Notes under the pieces: generated by a model
Told to the model about the DNA's origin: nothing
The model's input: only the letters and a program-made list of their open reading frames with translations
The model's database searches: none
Position numbers and translations under genes: made by a program
Assembly (NCBI GenBank): GCA_030159075.1
Contig: BROG01000111.1
Location: 1,214,501 to 1,278,500, forward strand
DNA: 64,000 bases
Source: Atrina japonica
Lineage: Eukaryota > Mollusca > Bivalvia > Pterioida > Pinnidae
Direction: 5' to 3'
Shown here: positions 50,456 through 62,594 of the stretch, piece after piece
Position numbering within the stretch: position 1 is the first letter of the stretch
Layout of the letters: each line of letters starts with the position of its first letter

Positions 50456-51031
50456 CTAGTAAAACCTTTTCTTTCTTTTTCTTCCCCACTTGGCTTGGCA
50501 CCACGGATGTCTTCGGTCCGTAATGCCTGCGGCATCTGAGGATCTTTGATCTGTATCTCTGTTTCCGACATTTTTTATTGGGTTACGAAAATTTGTAATG
50601 TTAATATATCTAGTGCTCGTTAATGAAGCCGTAAGGGTTGCCAGATGCATACCATACCTGTAATATGGTTTGCAACAGAATTCGCCTAGTGCATTATCTA
50701 TAAAAGGGTCTTCGTTTAATTCCTTTATCAATTGAGGAGAATATTCAACCTCGAAAAAGTGCGACAAACCCACGGCATATAAGCTGATCAAAGAATTTCC
50801 GATTGTCTTACTCATGATTGCTCCCAATCTAGCCTGATATGTTTTACATAATTTTCCCGTTTCCTCTTCCGATAGCACATCCACATCGGTCAAACTTAAA
50901 TATTTACCCAAATATTGTTTCGATTTCCCCCCTGCAAGTATCGCGCAAAGTTTGTCCTTGGAGGTGCTATTCTTGGAGGTGGTTTCATTGCCGTCATCCA
51001 TTTGAGCGGTAAGTAATTCGCCTATTTCCAT
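50456..51031 (-). CDS. 191-aa homologue of the 173-aa Polinton protein
   Basis: An intact frame: acidic/serine N-terminus, KDKLCAILAGGKSKQYLGKY (about residues 25-44), core NSLISLYAVGLSHFFEVEYS, LIKELNEDPFIDNALGEF, then a hydrophobic and basic C-terminus. It is the best-preserved gene of element 2. It begins 2 bp after the 49-aa gene ends. Confidence 0.8.
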   Translation of the reverse strand: MEIGELLTAQMDDGNETTSKNSTSKDKLCAILAGGKSKQYLGKYLSLTDVDVLSEEETGKLCKTYQARLGAIMSKTIGNSLISLYAVGLSHFFEVEYSPQLIKELNEDPFIDNALGEFCCKPYYRYGMHLATLTASLTSTRYINITNFRNPIKNVGNRDTDQRSSDAAGITDRRHPWCQAKWGRKRKKRFY

Positions 51032-51033
51032 AT

Positions 51034-51183
51034 TTATTTTATATCGAGGAAATTATTTTTTTTCGATAGTCTTTCCAATTTGTCGTAATGTTTCAAACTT
51101 AAGATGGTAAAGATTATTAACGAGATTAATAAGGCATGCAAAAACGCCAACATCAATAAAATAACGAGTAGTATCCTTCTCAT
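51034..51183 (-). CDS. 49-aa membrane protein, homologue of the 51-aa gene
   Basis: MRRILLVILLMLAFLHALLI helix then SLKHYDKLERLSKKN tail; same layout and place as 20823-20978. Intact. Confidence 0.75.
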   Translation of the reverse strand: MRRILLVILLMLAFLHALLISLIIFTILSLKHYDKLERLSKKNNFLDIK

Positions 51184-51249
51184 TTTTTAATCTACTAAAA
51201 ATTACTATTAGAATTTCTGAAGTAATGTGAATAATAACCATCAATTATG

Positions 51250-51440
51250 GTTGGAATTCTTCAATAATAGTAAAATTTACTGGCTATGAGGTCAATAATG
51301 GTTGAAATTTTTACTAAAATGACCAGGATTATATGAATAATTACCGGAGTAATATGAATAATTACCGGAGTAATATGAATAATTACCGGGGTAATATGAA
51401 AAATTACTATCAATAATGGTTGAAATTCCACTAAAATTAC
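51250..51440. repeat. AATTACCGGAGTAATATG minisatellite
   Basis: About four exact to near-exact 23-bp units (51330-51410) and degenerate flanks. Minus-strand open frames here are repeats. It marks the rearrangement junction between the 49-aa gene and the inverted ATPase. Confidence 0.8.
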
Positions 51441-51445
51441 TGGGG

Positions 51446-52075
51446 TCATTTTATAAATTTATAAGTAGTTGGTTGGTCCGTCACAAGTATGAGTTTTGAA
51501 TGCTTGTATTGCGACAATAATCTTTTCATCTTTTTCCTTTCTTCTAGATCTTCGACCACGTCGTTTTTGTCCAAACATTCTTGGAATGAGAATTTATCTT
51601 TGGTGAAAAATAAGCATACCCATTTAACCTGCTCCCGAAAATCCTTGCACACGGAATTGTATCTTTGACTTAACACCCAAACGGACTGCAATGCGTGACG
51701 ACCGGAGAAGGCCATCATGGAGAGAGCGTCCGCCCTTTTCTTCATTTGTTTCATCGCGCTACAATCGTCGATGATGTAAAGAGTTTCGCTGTCTTTATAT
51801 TTCTCGAAGAAAAATCGTAAAAGCTCTTGAAGTTTTTCGTCGCCGTTCTTGCATACGGGATTGACTATTTCCACGGTTTTATCCACGGGATTTTTTGGAT
51901 CAACTATCTATTTTCTTCATCTGTAAGCCTTATTCGAAGCGATGCTAGGACATAATATCACGATATGTTCGAAGATTCCCCGATAGCCGGGTTGTTACAA
52001 GTCTAACGCGAACTCCGTGTTTCCGCATCCCGTTGCTCCGCAGATGATGGCAAAATGAGATTCTTTAATAAACAT
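51446..52075 (-). pseudogene. packaging ATPase of element 2
   Basis: The C-terminal 146 codons are open, with LYIIDDCSAMKQM (Walker B) and SGRHALQSVWVLSQRYNSV. The N-terminal part from the ATG at 52073-52075 keeps a GATGCGNT-like Walker A remnant near 52025 but is frame-broken around 51885-51990. The glycine-rich loop has lost its lysine. Confidence 0.85.
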
Positions 52076-52103
52076 TTTATTAAAGAACAAATTTTTTCTC
52101 TTT

Positions 52104-52795
52104 TTACGATATAACGTTTACGAACCGACCGTCCCGCATGTTAAAATGAGCATCCTTGACCACGTTTATATACACGTGTAAGGGATCGTAATCGGTTTCC
52201 TCCTCTCTTTCTATTATGATTGAAATACCTTCGGAAATATTTTGCAATTTCCGACCTGTTCCGTGAAGTTCATTCTCGTCCGTGGTCCTCAAGTCCAGCC
52301 ACAGGGCATAATTTTTATGGAGGTATTTACCCACCAACATGTTAGTCATCATCGTGTCGTACACGACTTGTCCGACTCATGGATCTCGATTTCTGCCCTG
52401 AGCGAACCATTCACAAATTTCATCGAAATGTTAATACGACTGCGTCCCTTGACTCCCTTGATAATTGGTTGGGTTGTCCTTCAATCGTGATTTCGACTTT
52501 TTTTATTCGAGGGTTGTAAAATTCTTCGACATCATTTCTGCTTAAATCTTCGAACAAGAATAAGAGTCCGGATAGACTCCTTGCTGGTGTGTTGATTTGA
52601 TAATTTAAAACGGGATCGGATTTTTTAATAGTCGTTTTTCGATATCGAAGAATTTGGTTAAAATAAATAACGTTTTACCCTTGATAGCATTGCCCTATAC
52701 TCGGGGCTAAGGTAGGGTCCGTAACTTTATCAAATTCCAAACAAATGTTGCTGATGGTGTAACTCACCTCTTTATCATCTTCCTGCGCGACGACC
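52104..52795 (-). pseudogene. major capsid protein of element 2, C-terminal part
   Basis: The C-terminal piece (52104-52364) has NYALWLDLRTTDENELHGTG and an ISEGISIIIERE block. Upstream pieces in other frames match the element-1 protein down to about its residue 215, after which a LINE is inserted at 52795. The N-terminal half is not in the window. Confidence 0.85.
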
Positions 52796-54290
52796 ACTTT
52801 TGCCCCCGTGGGGACCCCGGCCTGATAACAATAGGTCCCACGCTTCCCTACGTGTCGTAAGAGGTGACTAAGTGGGAGACTTGTTGGCCATGAGTTTATA
52901 CCCGTGCCGTTGGGGGATGAGATCCTGGTGGCTGAGGAAAGGAGGGTCGCGCATCCTCTGGAACAGTACGACGACCAATAAAACAGAAACGCCGGGACTG
53001 CTGGACAAAATTATTTCAAAACTTAATAATAATACCCATTGAACAAATAATACTGTCATTACACAAACAACCGATATAGCAAATAAATTAGCTGAAACAA
53101 TTTCACACAATTCATCATCAGACCATTGTTCAGACACATTAAACAAACATAAACGTAAAATTGAGAAACAAAATCTCAATTTTAGTTCTTTAAATAAAGA
53201 ATTTTATATAATAAAGAATTCAACATAGATGAATTAAGAACATCTCTACATAAAGCACACGACACTGTTGAAGGTCCCTATAAAATACACTATCAATTTT
53301 TAAAACGTTTACCTTCAGATGCTCTTTATGTTTTACTACAGATTTTTAATAATATATGGAAAACCGGGAATTTCCCTGATACATGGCGGGAAGCAACCGT
53401 CATTCCTATTCCAAAGCCTGGTAAAGATCATAGTGACGCAAACAACTATCGCCCCATAGCTCTTACTAGTTGTATTTGTAAGACTATGGAGAGAATGATA
53501 AATGATCGATTAGTATGGTACCTCGAACATAATAAAATGATATCTACTATACAATGTGGTTTTAGGAAAAAGAAAAGCTCCACAGATCATTTAGTTCGAC
53601 TAGAAACGTTTATTAGAAATGCTTTCCTACATGAACAATATGCCGTGTCGGTCTTTTTGACCTTGAAAAGGCATACGACACGACATGAAAATCCGGTATA
53701 CTGAAAGACCTACATGAAGCAGGATTACGTGGTCGAATGCAAAATTTTATTTCAAAGTTTTTAGATAACCGAAATTTTAAAGCAAGGGTCAATAACACAT
53801 TTTCTGAAAGACACAGTCAAGAAATGGGCGTTCCCCAAGGTAGTATATTGTCAGTTACACTTTTTAATTTAAAAATAAATAGTTTAAGTAAAATTTTAAG
53901 CCAAGGCATGCAGGGATCATTATATGTTGATGATTTTCCCATGTCTTACAGAGCCAAACACATGCATACCATTGAAAGACAAATGCAGTTATCCCTAAGA
54001 AAGGTAGAACAATGGGCAGCAGAAAACGGCTTTAAATTTTCATATTCTAAAACAGTACGCATTCATTTTTGCAATCAATGGGGTATTCATCCAGAACCTG
54101 AATGATATCTAAATGGTAATAAAATTAAAGTTGTACAAGAAACAAAATTTTTAGGTCTTATTTTTGACAGAAAACTTACTTTCATCCCTCACTTGAAATC
54201 ATTAAAAGTAAAATGTCTCAAAGCTTTAAATATTTTGAAAGTAGTGTCAAACACAAGAGCGATAATCCAATCTTTATTTTCGTCACATTT
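52796..54290 (+). mobile_element. Jockey/I-like LINE fragment
   Basis: An RT from about 53250: KPGKDHSDANNYRPIALTSC, CKTMERMINDRLVWYLEH, FDLEKAYDTT (frame-broken near 53660), QEMGVPQGSILSVTLFNLKI, a YVDDF catalytic site near 53930, and FLGLIFDRKLTF. It is 5' truncated at the endonuclease and 3' truncated, with several frame breaks, and is inserted in the capsid gene of element 2. Confidence 0.85.
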
Positions 54291-56569
54291 TTCACGGTAC
54301 CATTTGAGATTATACATCTTTATTGGGAAGATTTAATTCTTTTAATTTGGAGACCGGTAATTCCGAGAAAATCTTTAATTTCAGTTCGGATGGAAGATAT
54401 TTCCACGCTTCGATAAAAGACTCGCTAGCTGATAAATTTTCATTTTATCATTTTCACTCAAAAATATGGTTCTATACTACCTATTTCTATTCTAATATGT
54501 TATATAACATCGATGGGAAAATTATATAAAAATCGATTATCACCGTCTGCCGGGGCGGCGACGGTCGGGGTGGTGGCGGCCAACCATCTAGCGGGATGGC
54601 CGCCGCCGAGTGGGGGAGAGTATTGACACACATTAACATTGTTGTGTCGACCCCCCCCCCTCTCTTTACACTTGACACACACAACACTTCATCAGAAACT
54701 AATTCCATGTGTCATTCCTATGTATATGTTAGAACCGTAAAAATGTGATCTTATCAGTTTCTGTTGGAACTGATTACGACACGAGATCGGTTTTACATGT
54801 TGTCGGATTACCCTTGCGGGAGCATGTAGGCTTCTGGCTTCCATATTACCTAGTGACAGACTGATTTAAAACTAAAACCCATTGTTTTGTTTTGTCATAT
54901 TTGCTATCACGCGTTTAAATATGTGGGTGGATGTTATTTTCAATAGTTTCCCCACCTTTTTTAAAAATCTGGAACATAAACTTAGACGACAAAGTAACTT
55001 GTGTTTCATATTCAAGCACCACCATATACAATTATATCAAATGAAAAAGTTGAATAAATAATCTTTATTTTACTAACTAAATGTCCTATGTCTATCTTGC
55101 CGATGCATTTTCATAATTAAGATTGATTTTTGCTTTCACACGTCGTTTAAACTGAATTTTTTATCAAATTAAATTTCAATTTAAAAGATAGCAAATGGCA
55201 CACCTGCTGTGGGAATGATAGTGACAGCAAACGTGTAACTAGAAAACAAAGCCTTAGATTCGATTACAGACGTCCTCAACCTGGAGTTATTTCCTGTCTA
55301 TTGTCCTTATCGTGTCTCAGGTATACTACCTACCATAAACTATGAATTCTATTAAATAATGACAATATACAATAGACGTAATAACATAAAACCACCTGGA
55401 TATATTTTGGGAAATTGATAACGCGTGTTAAAACCTACAGTACTATCAGTAGAATACAGAGGTTAAATATAGGTCTTAATGAATATTTAACTTTCTTTTC
55501 TTTACAGATTTTACCCGGACCAAAAATGTTAACATTGTCGGTCCGGTCGGACACATTATCTGCATACCTGTCAAGTCTACCGATTTCGGCGGTAATCTAC
55601 CGATTTTTCTATTCATCTACCGCTTGTCTACCGCCGAGAAAAAATTTACCGATTTTTCTAATTTTCAACCGATTTCTCTATATTTTACCGCTTCTTGTCC
55701 ATTTTTCGGCGATCGGTAGACGTTCATGTCAGGATTAAATGTTCTAAATTGTAATTTTCAGTCTATTAATTGTTGATAAGAAATAGCTTGAAATTTCTGG
55801 CGCCTCCATATCATTGAAGTATTAAGACATCTATTCTAGGTTATATAAGTCCCCTATATCTTCCAAATAATCATGAAGAACAAGGACTAATAACCCTGTT
55901 TATTAATTAATGTCATTGGACCATGCAGAGGTCTCATTATCGGACGTGTGCCGACGGTAATTACACAATGACCTGTACTGTGGACAGGTACCCAATATAC
56001 AGATTGATTACCTGTATATCTAAACATCCACATCTATAATCACTATCCATATGTTCTGTCATATATACAGTTATCAAAGATTAACATAATTGATGTTATA
56101 TTAATTTCACGCAGCTTCTGTATCAATCTTCAATGATTTTACTTTAAAAATTTAGCTGGGAAACGTTGTGTCTTCTATGACGTCCGCACTCCACATACTT
56201 TACAGTATTATACATGTATCTTAAATTTGTGGTGATTTCAATACAAAAACGATGTTTTATTTCATTTACATAATTTTTTATACAAAGATAATAATATCTT
56301 CTTGTAACACATTGAATTGATTTAAATAAAATGCCAGTAATGACATTAAACACATTTATATAACCTCAATAATCTTCTTTTTTTTTTAAAAAAGCAGATT
56401 TGATTTTTCTTTATCAAATCTCATTTTTTTTGTTGAGTGAACTATTCAGTCATCATTTGTTGTTTTATCTTATCAATTAATGAAAAAGGTACAATATGAA
56501 GATCAAATAAATATTTGGGTATGCAAATGTTTTGGTAATAAATGTTTAAATCTAAAATAATAATAATAA
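54291..56569. other. non-coding AT-rich region
   Basis: 54323-54529 is an open 68-codon frame without recognisable features. 54540-54670 is an unusually GC-rich patch with G/C runs (CGGGGCGGCGACGG). 55560-55720 has a diverged CTACCGATTTTT repeat. The rest shows no supported feature. Confidence 0.4.
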
Positions 56570-56599
56570 TCAAATAAACTAGAGCTGAGCTTTTTGCTA

Positions 56600-58620
56600 T
56601 AGCAAAAAGGGGTCATCCGACCATAGCTGAGACTACAGCTTTGATACAGCTTCAGGTGAGCAATAGAGCAACGCTAAGAAGCTATGACCGTGAGACCAAA
56701 GTCCGAACCTCAAAGACCAAATTGATATCTTGAGCTATTTTGATTTGAAATGTTGAAAGTGAGCTGTGACCTTGACCTGTGATCAGATAACCCTGAAACT
56801 TTCCACAAATATTCTTCAGCACTAATCTACTAATCTCCTTCAGCAACATTTGAAGTTTTCAGTTTGAGCTGTGACCTTGACCTTTGAATTAACGACCTAG
56901 AAATTTCCCACAAATATTCTACAGTACATTATATACAGATCTTCTACAGAAACATCTATACAAAAGTTCTATAGTTTTTGAGCTATTTTGAGGTGAAATT
57001 TCCATATTGAACTATGACCTTGACCTTTGATCCGATGACCTTGAAACTTCCCACAAATAGTCTTCAGCTCATTCCATACAAATCATCTACACTAACCTAT
57101 ATATAAAAGTTCTATAGTTTTTGAGCTATTTTGAGTTGAAAATTTCAGTTTGAGCTGTGACCTTGACCTTTGATCCGATAGCCTTGAAACTTCACACATA
57201 TGTTCTTCAGCTCATTCACTACAAATCATCTACACTAATCTATATCTAAAAGTTCTATGGTTCTTGAGCTATTTTGAGTTGAAAATTTCAATTTGAGCTG
57301 TGACCTTGACCTTTGATCCTATGACCTTGAAACTTTGCACATATATTCTTTGCATCATTGTCTATTAATTGCTGTCTTAAATTTAATTTTCCCCAGGACA
57401 AGTTTTGAGTTATTTAGAGTTGAAATTTTCAAATCGAGCTGTGGCCTTGACTTTTGCTCCGACGACCTTGAAACTTCGCACAGATTCCCTATAAATCATG
57501 TACAATAACATATATATATAAGTTATATAGTTTTTTAGCTATATTACGTTGAAAATTTCAATTTGAGCTGTGGCCTTGACTTTTGATCCGACGACCTTTA
57601 AACTTCGCACAGATATTACTCAGGTCATTCCCTACAAATCACCTACAATAACATATATATAAAAGTTCTATAGTTTTTGAGTTGAAATTTTCAAATTGAG
57701 CTGTGACCTTGACTTTTGATCGGATGACCTTGAAACTTCACTCAGATATTTTTCACCTTAATTCCTACATATCTTGCACAGTATCACATATATAAAAGTT
57801 CTATAGTTTTTGAGGTATTTTGAGTTGAAATTTTCAAATTGAGTTGTGACCTTGAAACTTCACACACAAATTCCTCACCCAATCCTCTATATATCTTGTA
57901 CAGTAATAGGTATATAAAAGTTTCACCGTTTTCGAGCTATTTTCAATTGAAAGTTTTAGAGAATTTTCAAACTCACCTGTAACCTTGACCTTTTATCCGA
58001 TAACCATGAAATTTCGTATGAAAATTTAGCAGTCTATTCTCTATAAATCACCCATGTATATGTCTGTACTAAAATCTGATAGTTCTAGAGATATTGAGAT
58101 TTTAAATTTTCAAATGTCTCTTTGACCTTGACCTTAAATCACGTGACCTTGAAACTTTTTGAGCTTCTTCACCTCATGAAACTGAACAACTTTCTCATGC
58201 ATATGTGTATAGTGAAGATTTTTAGTTTCTGAGATATTTTGACTTTTGTCTCATTTTTAGCTGACAAAATATGAGCCCTTTTTTCAGCCCCTAGCGAGCT
58301 TTTTTTCAGGGGACACTTGTATCAAACACTCATGCACAACTTCAGTCTTTGCCCTTTCAGAAAATCCAAACAGATTTGCTCTAGCTTCAGTAGTTGCGGA
58401 GAAAAATGACCCACAAAATGGGACATGAAAAAAGTGATAAAGGGAGATAACTCGAGAAGGAAAGGAAATTTTGGGAAAATTTCAAAAACCCATCTGTAGC
58501 TTGTTGCTGTGCACAAACGCTGAAAATTTGAGCAAAATCGGCTGAGCCTAAAGTCGGATGACCCTAATAATAATCACGAAAACAATAGGGTCATCCCTAG
58601 GGGATGACCCTAATAAATCA
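56600..58620. repeat. array of TGACCTTGACCTTTGA-containing units with flanking GGTCATCC ends
   Basis: About ten diverged units of 130-190 bp, each with AGCTGTGACCTTGACCTTTG, GATGACCTTGAAACTTC and a TATAAAAGTTCTATAG phrase. The left end has GGGGTCATCCGACC (56609) and the right end GTCGGATGACCC (58552) plus a second GGGTCATCCC/GGGATGACCC palindrome (58587-58613), suggesting a non-autonomous element with inverted ends. Confidence 0.75.
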
Positions 58621-59290
58621 AGCCTTTGACTTTAAAAATTATCTTACTTCCAAATATTTAGCAACCAAACTGAGATTATATTTCTTCCAGGTAAGTCTAG
58701 TTATTTATTTTCTGCATTCCAAATATATTCAGAATTTAGTATATTTTAAAATTGTTATAACAAATTAAGAAATACTAAATTTTAAACATTCTAATATAAC
58801 ACAATAATCATAACATCATTTTAGTATCCTAAGCTGTGTGTGTACATGTATATATTACATGTATTAAAACTTCAAAATAAAGCCTATATATATTCCTTAT
58901 AAATTTCAAAGTCGACTAGAAAATTAAAAGAAATGTGATATATATGTATCATCAATATTATTGACAATAATTCCCTTTTAGATGCATAAAATGGCAGATA
59001 TTGAAGTTTAAAATTACAAATTTTTCTTGTTATTTCGCAAGGGGGACACCCCTCCAAAACCCTCCCCGTTTCACTTATTTCGACGCAACTACACGCATAT
59101 ATATGAGAATGACAACGCATTCGTAAAAAGTTCGACCGTTGTACGCATTTACAGTTCGCCAACTCGGACTTCACTGCATGTTTCATTAAATACTGAAATA
59201 TAGAACTAATTTCCAGCTTATTCGTTTACCGGATTTAAGACAGTATTCATTTGCAGTTTCATTTTTTCGCGTTACGAAATATAAATGTAA
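58621..59290. other. non-coding AT-rich stretch
   Basis: No gene or repeat supported. The minus-strand frame at 58884-59186 has no recognisable features. Confidence 0.35.
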
Positions 59291-59298
59291 ACATTACA

Positions 59299-59525
59299 TA
59301 GGCGTCGGAGCCGGGGGGGGGGGGGGGGGCTTAGCCCCCCCCCCCCCCCACTTTTTTTGCAAAGATAGGCATAGGTGTTGAAAATTTGGGCTTAGCCCCC
59401 AAGACGTTTCTGGCGTGTGTGTGTTTTAAGTTGTTTTAGCCCCCCCCCCCCCCTGGCGTCTGGCGTGTGTGTTTTAAGTTGGTTTAGCCCCCCCCCCCCC
59501 ACTTTCAATTTGCTTCCGACGCCTA
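59299..59525. repeat. poly-G/poly-C element with short inverted ends
   Basis: The ends TAGGCGTCGGAGC (left) and GCTTCCGACGCCTA (right) are inverted repeats with one extra base. Inside are a G17 run directly followed by GCTTAGC and a C15 run (hairpin), and two further C-runs after TTTTAGCC, in three diverged GGCTTAGCC units. Sequence length in the homopolymers is uncertain. Confidence 0.65.
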
Positions 59526-59994
59526 CGCATTAAGAATAGAAGAATTGTACTTACTGTGCAGACTCCATCGAACGTCGAGTGTAATGCTGTAGCGCTAATC
59601 TTAGAACCAGGAAGCTTTATAGGTCGAGTCAAGTGAGGCATACGGTGGGATACTTTGGCGATTATGCTAACCTTCAGAAGAAAGTGTTAGTAGTATTAAA
59701 TTTTGATATAAACTAAGCAACATCAGCGATATATAAAGGTAATAGGGATTGTTTATATAGAACCAGCGATATATATCGCTGATAGAACAGCGTGCATATA
59801 GGCGATCATCTCAAGCGTCTTAGAGATTACTGTGTCAACTAATCGAGGAAAATCCCCTATTTTCATTTTACGCTTGGATTAATATCACTTCAGAAATCAT
59901 AGGATAATTATTAGTCATACAACAATCAGATCAGGTGAGTAGTTGTTATTGTGATAAAGTATATATGTCTAGGTAACCAAAAATACCGATTTGG
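59526..59994. other. non-coding
   Basis: No supported gene. A short AGCGATATATATCGCT palindrome lies at about 59764-59780. A target-duplication word (ACCGATTTGG) is at 59985-59994. Confidence 0.35.
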
Positions 59995-60265
59995 GAGCCA
60001 GCCTGGCTCAGTCGGTAGCGCGCTCGACTCTTGATCGTGAGTTCGAGTCCAGCCGGCGCCAGGTTGGTTTCCTGTGCTGCGGATGAGAAGGTAAAAACCG
60101 AGGTCCCGTGTCACAGTAGGTGTCGGCACGTTAAAGAACCCTCACTGCTGAATGGCCGTAAGTGCCGAGCATAGGCCAAAATCTGAAGCCCTTCACCGGC
60201 ATTTGGTGACGTCTCCATATGAGTGAAAGATTCTTGAGTAGGACGTTAAACAACAACAAACAAAC
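59995..60265 (+). mobile_element. tRNA-derived SINE, full length
   Basis: The head has box A TGGCTCAGTCGG and box B GTTCGAGTCC; a central domain with CACGTTAAAGAACCCTCACT and GCATTTGGTGACGTCTCCAT; a GACGTTAAACAACAACAAAC tail. It is flanked by 10-bp direct repeats ACCGATTTGG (59985-59994 and 60266-60275). Compared with tRNA, the head does not fold as a functional tRNA. Confidence 0.92.
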
Positions 60266-60275
60266 ACCGATTTGG

Positions 60276-60644
60276 CGATTTGAAGTAATTAAATATTTAC
60301 ATAAGCAAGGCAGGTCAGGGGGTGCTGTGGCTTAAAAAATCTTGTCGCCAGTTGTGATTTTTTGTCGCCAGTTTAAAAATCTTGGAGCCAATCCAATACC
60401 ATGTGCAAATGTAGAGAAAATACCTATTTTTTAACTCTGGAAAATGTGGAGAAGTTCAATTGTAAATTGTCTAATTTTTCCTTGGGGTTTCATTGGTTGA
60501 AAAAATTTGTGGCTCAAAAACAAAACCACAAGTTGTCAGAATCTGTTGCCAGTTTCCAATTTTTTAAGCCAAATTCAAAGTAAAAAAAAAGTTTATTGAG
60601 GTTATATTTGTAACTGTCATTCCTGTCAATTTATTTAATTCAAT
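60276..60644. other. non-coding, diverged TTGTCGCCAGTT repeats
   Basis: Only three to four diverged GCCAGTTxxxATTTTT phrases (60345-60570) are seen. No gene is supported. Confidence 0.3.
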
Positions 60645-61040
60645 TCAATGAATTACATTAAGACATCATTGTATGAAATGGTAACCGAGCTGGATAGATT
60701 ACATGACCATTATGTACTGGTCCCAGCAGACAAAGCCTCAAATAATATAGTTTTTATTTGTAAGGCACATTACTATAATTGTTTATTAGAAGAACTAGGT
60801 TTTTTTATGTACCTACAACCGATACTCATATTGAGCTACCATGTTTATATTGGATACCTAAACTTCACAAAACCCCATATAAGCAGAGGTACATAGCAGG
60901 ATCTAGCAAATGTTCTACCAAACCTTTATTTCTGTAGTACTATACAGTTGCCTATTCCAGAAGCGGTGTAAATCAGATGCGGATACTTAAAAATTCTAAA
61001 CAACTTTTAAAAAATTTGAAGGCACAGCAGCATATGATGG
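60645..61040 (+). pseudogene. Penelope-type reverse transcriptase fragment
   Basis: HYVLVPADKASNNIVFICKA (about 60702-60760) followed by YYNCLLEELG, a WIPKLHKTPYK-like part in another frame (about 60848-60880), YIAGSSKCSTKPL (about 60890-60930) and ILKNSKQLLKNL (60985-61020). These match the N-terminal half of Penelope-like RTs. The frame is broken near 60800 and 60940. Confidence 0.75.
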
Positions 61041-61218
61041 GCACTCTAGCTCACCCGACCCATTCCGTGGGCGAAAATTCAATTTTTATATAATTTATTC
61101 AATTTTTAATAACGCAAAATCTATCGCGCCACAAAATCTATCAAAATATTAAATTTTTCGACATACTATAAAAATTGAATAAATGACATAAGAAATTTTC
61201 TATAATATAAACAAAACA

Positions 61219-61716
61219 ATGGCTATGGTAAATATTCACGAATTTTATGGAAGTAATTTGGTCATGGATAAAATTGGTAATACCATGATGCGCGTACAAT
61301 ATATTTATCCTAGCGGGCTACAGTATGGCCTCGAAATACAGACGCCATATGTTTATTCATACGGTGTCAAAAGAAGAAAATGTCCTAATATCAGCATGAC
61401 TTTCGGATATGATATGCCCTTGGTTTGTTCCCCCGCGCATAGGGAACATCAGAAATGTATCGAGGTGATAGGAACTATTGAAAATTTTATCAAAGAAGAG
61501 ATTCGCAATGTACATTCTAACGTCGATATTGAAAATCTTTGTTTTTTTAAAACGGATGATCGCTTTTCCCACGTAATTCACCCTAAGCTTAAAACTAGTT
61601 GGTTGGCAATAACATCTGATTTTAAAAGAATGACATCCATATATGATGAGGATTCGAATTTGGAGGAAGCCAACGGTATAGACTATCTTGATCAAGAATG
61701 TGTAATTCTTGGTAGA
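61219..61716 (+). pseudogene. 218-aa protein homologue of element 2, truncated by a rearrangement
   Basis: MAMVNIHEFYGSNLVMDKIG resembles the start of the 20136-20792 protein. The visible 165 codons include FGYDMPLVCSPAHREHQK and an RFSHVIHPKLKTSW block. After about 61716 the frame reads into the antisense of the YPPL gene, so the last 41 codons of the 205-codon frame are not original. It is in the opposite orientation to element 1. Confidence 0.65.
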
Positions 61717-62170
61717 TTGGGATTTGCAACTCTTGCGAAACTTGAGCGAATTCGTCATCCGAGATCTTACCGTTTTGGAGGGATCGACTTACCACATCCA
61801 TTATCGAATTTAGTTTACTTTCTGCCAAGCACCTAATTTTCATATGCTTATCGGATTTTTTCATTAGGAGTCGTCGTATTCCCTTCATCGATATGCCGAT
61901 ACAAGCGACCACCACGGCAACGATTTGGACGGGCATGGTCATCGGGATTAAAAACCCAAGACCACTAATTGCGACGGATGACGAAAGCAAAGTCATATCG
62001 ACGCCTTCGGTCGAATTCGATCCTCGTTTGTATTTTTTATACAAGCTTTTTCTGGTTTCTATTTCTCGCCGAAAAATCTGCTCTATCTCGTTGAATCTCT
62101 GAAGACGATATTTTTGCGGATCGTCATCGATTTGTGTATCTAAAGGAGGATATAAATTATTTTTGGTCAT
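61717..62170 (-). pseudogene. YPPL-type Polinton protein, C-terminus lost
   Basis: NNLYPPL start, FRREIETRKSLYKKYKRG, two hydrophobic segments, KHMKIRCLAESKLNSIMDVV and GKISDDEFAQVSQE match 21472-22104. The C-terminal 45 residues are replaced by other sequence where the 218-aa homologue begins on the other strand. Confidence 0.85.
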
Positions 62171-62194
62171 TTTTTATTAAAGCGAAAATATTTT

Positions 62195-62570
62195 TTAAGC
62201 ATTTAAAACGATTACCCCGTTGACCGTTCCCGTTCTGGACGGTTTGTTCGCAGAAAAATGTAAGACATCGCCCGATTTTACTTCGATCGGCGGGTTTTTC
62301 AATGCTATTTCCCCGTTTTTCGTTTGGTAAGAACCCTTTTCGACATCGTGCAAGATTAAAGTTAAATTAAACTCGCCCAACATACCCAACCGTATAAGAT
62401 AGCCATCGAACAATATTTTAATCCCCAATGATTTTAGCCTTCCGTTTTTTATATCGAACTGAAAGGTATTCATCATTCGCCGGGTTAATATCTTCTTTAA
62501 TCTCTTCTAAAATGTCCTCTTTTAAGTATTCTCTTTCTAAATCCTCGTGTAAAAATCCATTCATCGACAT
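62195..62570 (-). pseudogene. second-half minor capsid ORF of element 2
   Basis: A start MSMNGFLHEDLEREYLKEDI (from the ATG at 62568-62570), then a one-base shift near 62485, then MNTFQFDIKNGRLKSLGIKI and a beta-rich end (VKSGDVLHFSANKPSRTGTV). It corresponds to the C-terminal half of 22125-23069; the start corresponds to MSKSGFYW at 28401 and 30089. Confidence 0.8.
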
Positions 62571-62594
62571 TGTTTTATTTAATTTTAAAAAATT

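Noticed and set aside
60000..60060. Possible tRNA gene
   Set aside because: Boxes A and B are present, but the segment lacks a convincing cloverleaf and is the head of a SINE with target duplications and tail; the same holds for 31440-31511 on the minus strand.
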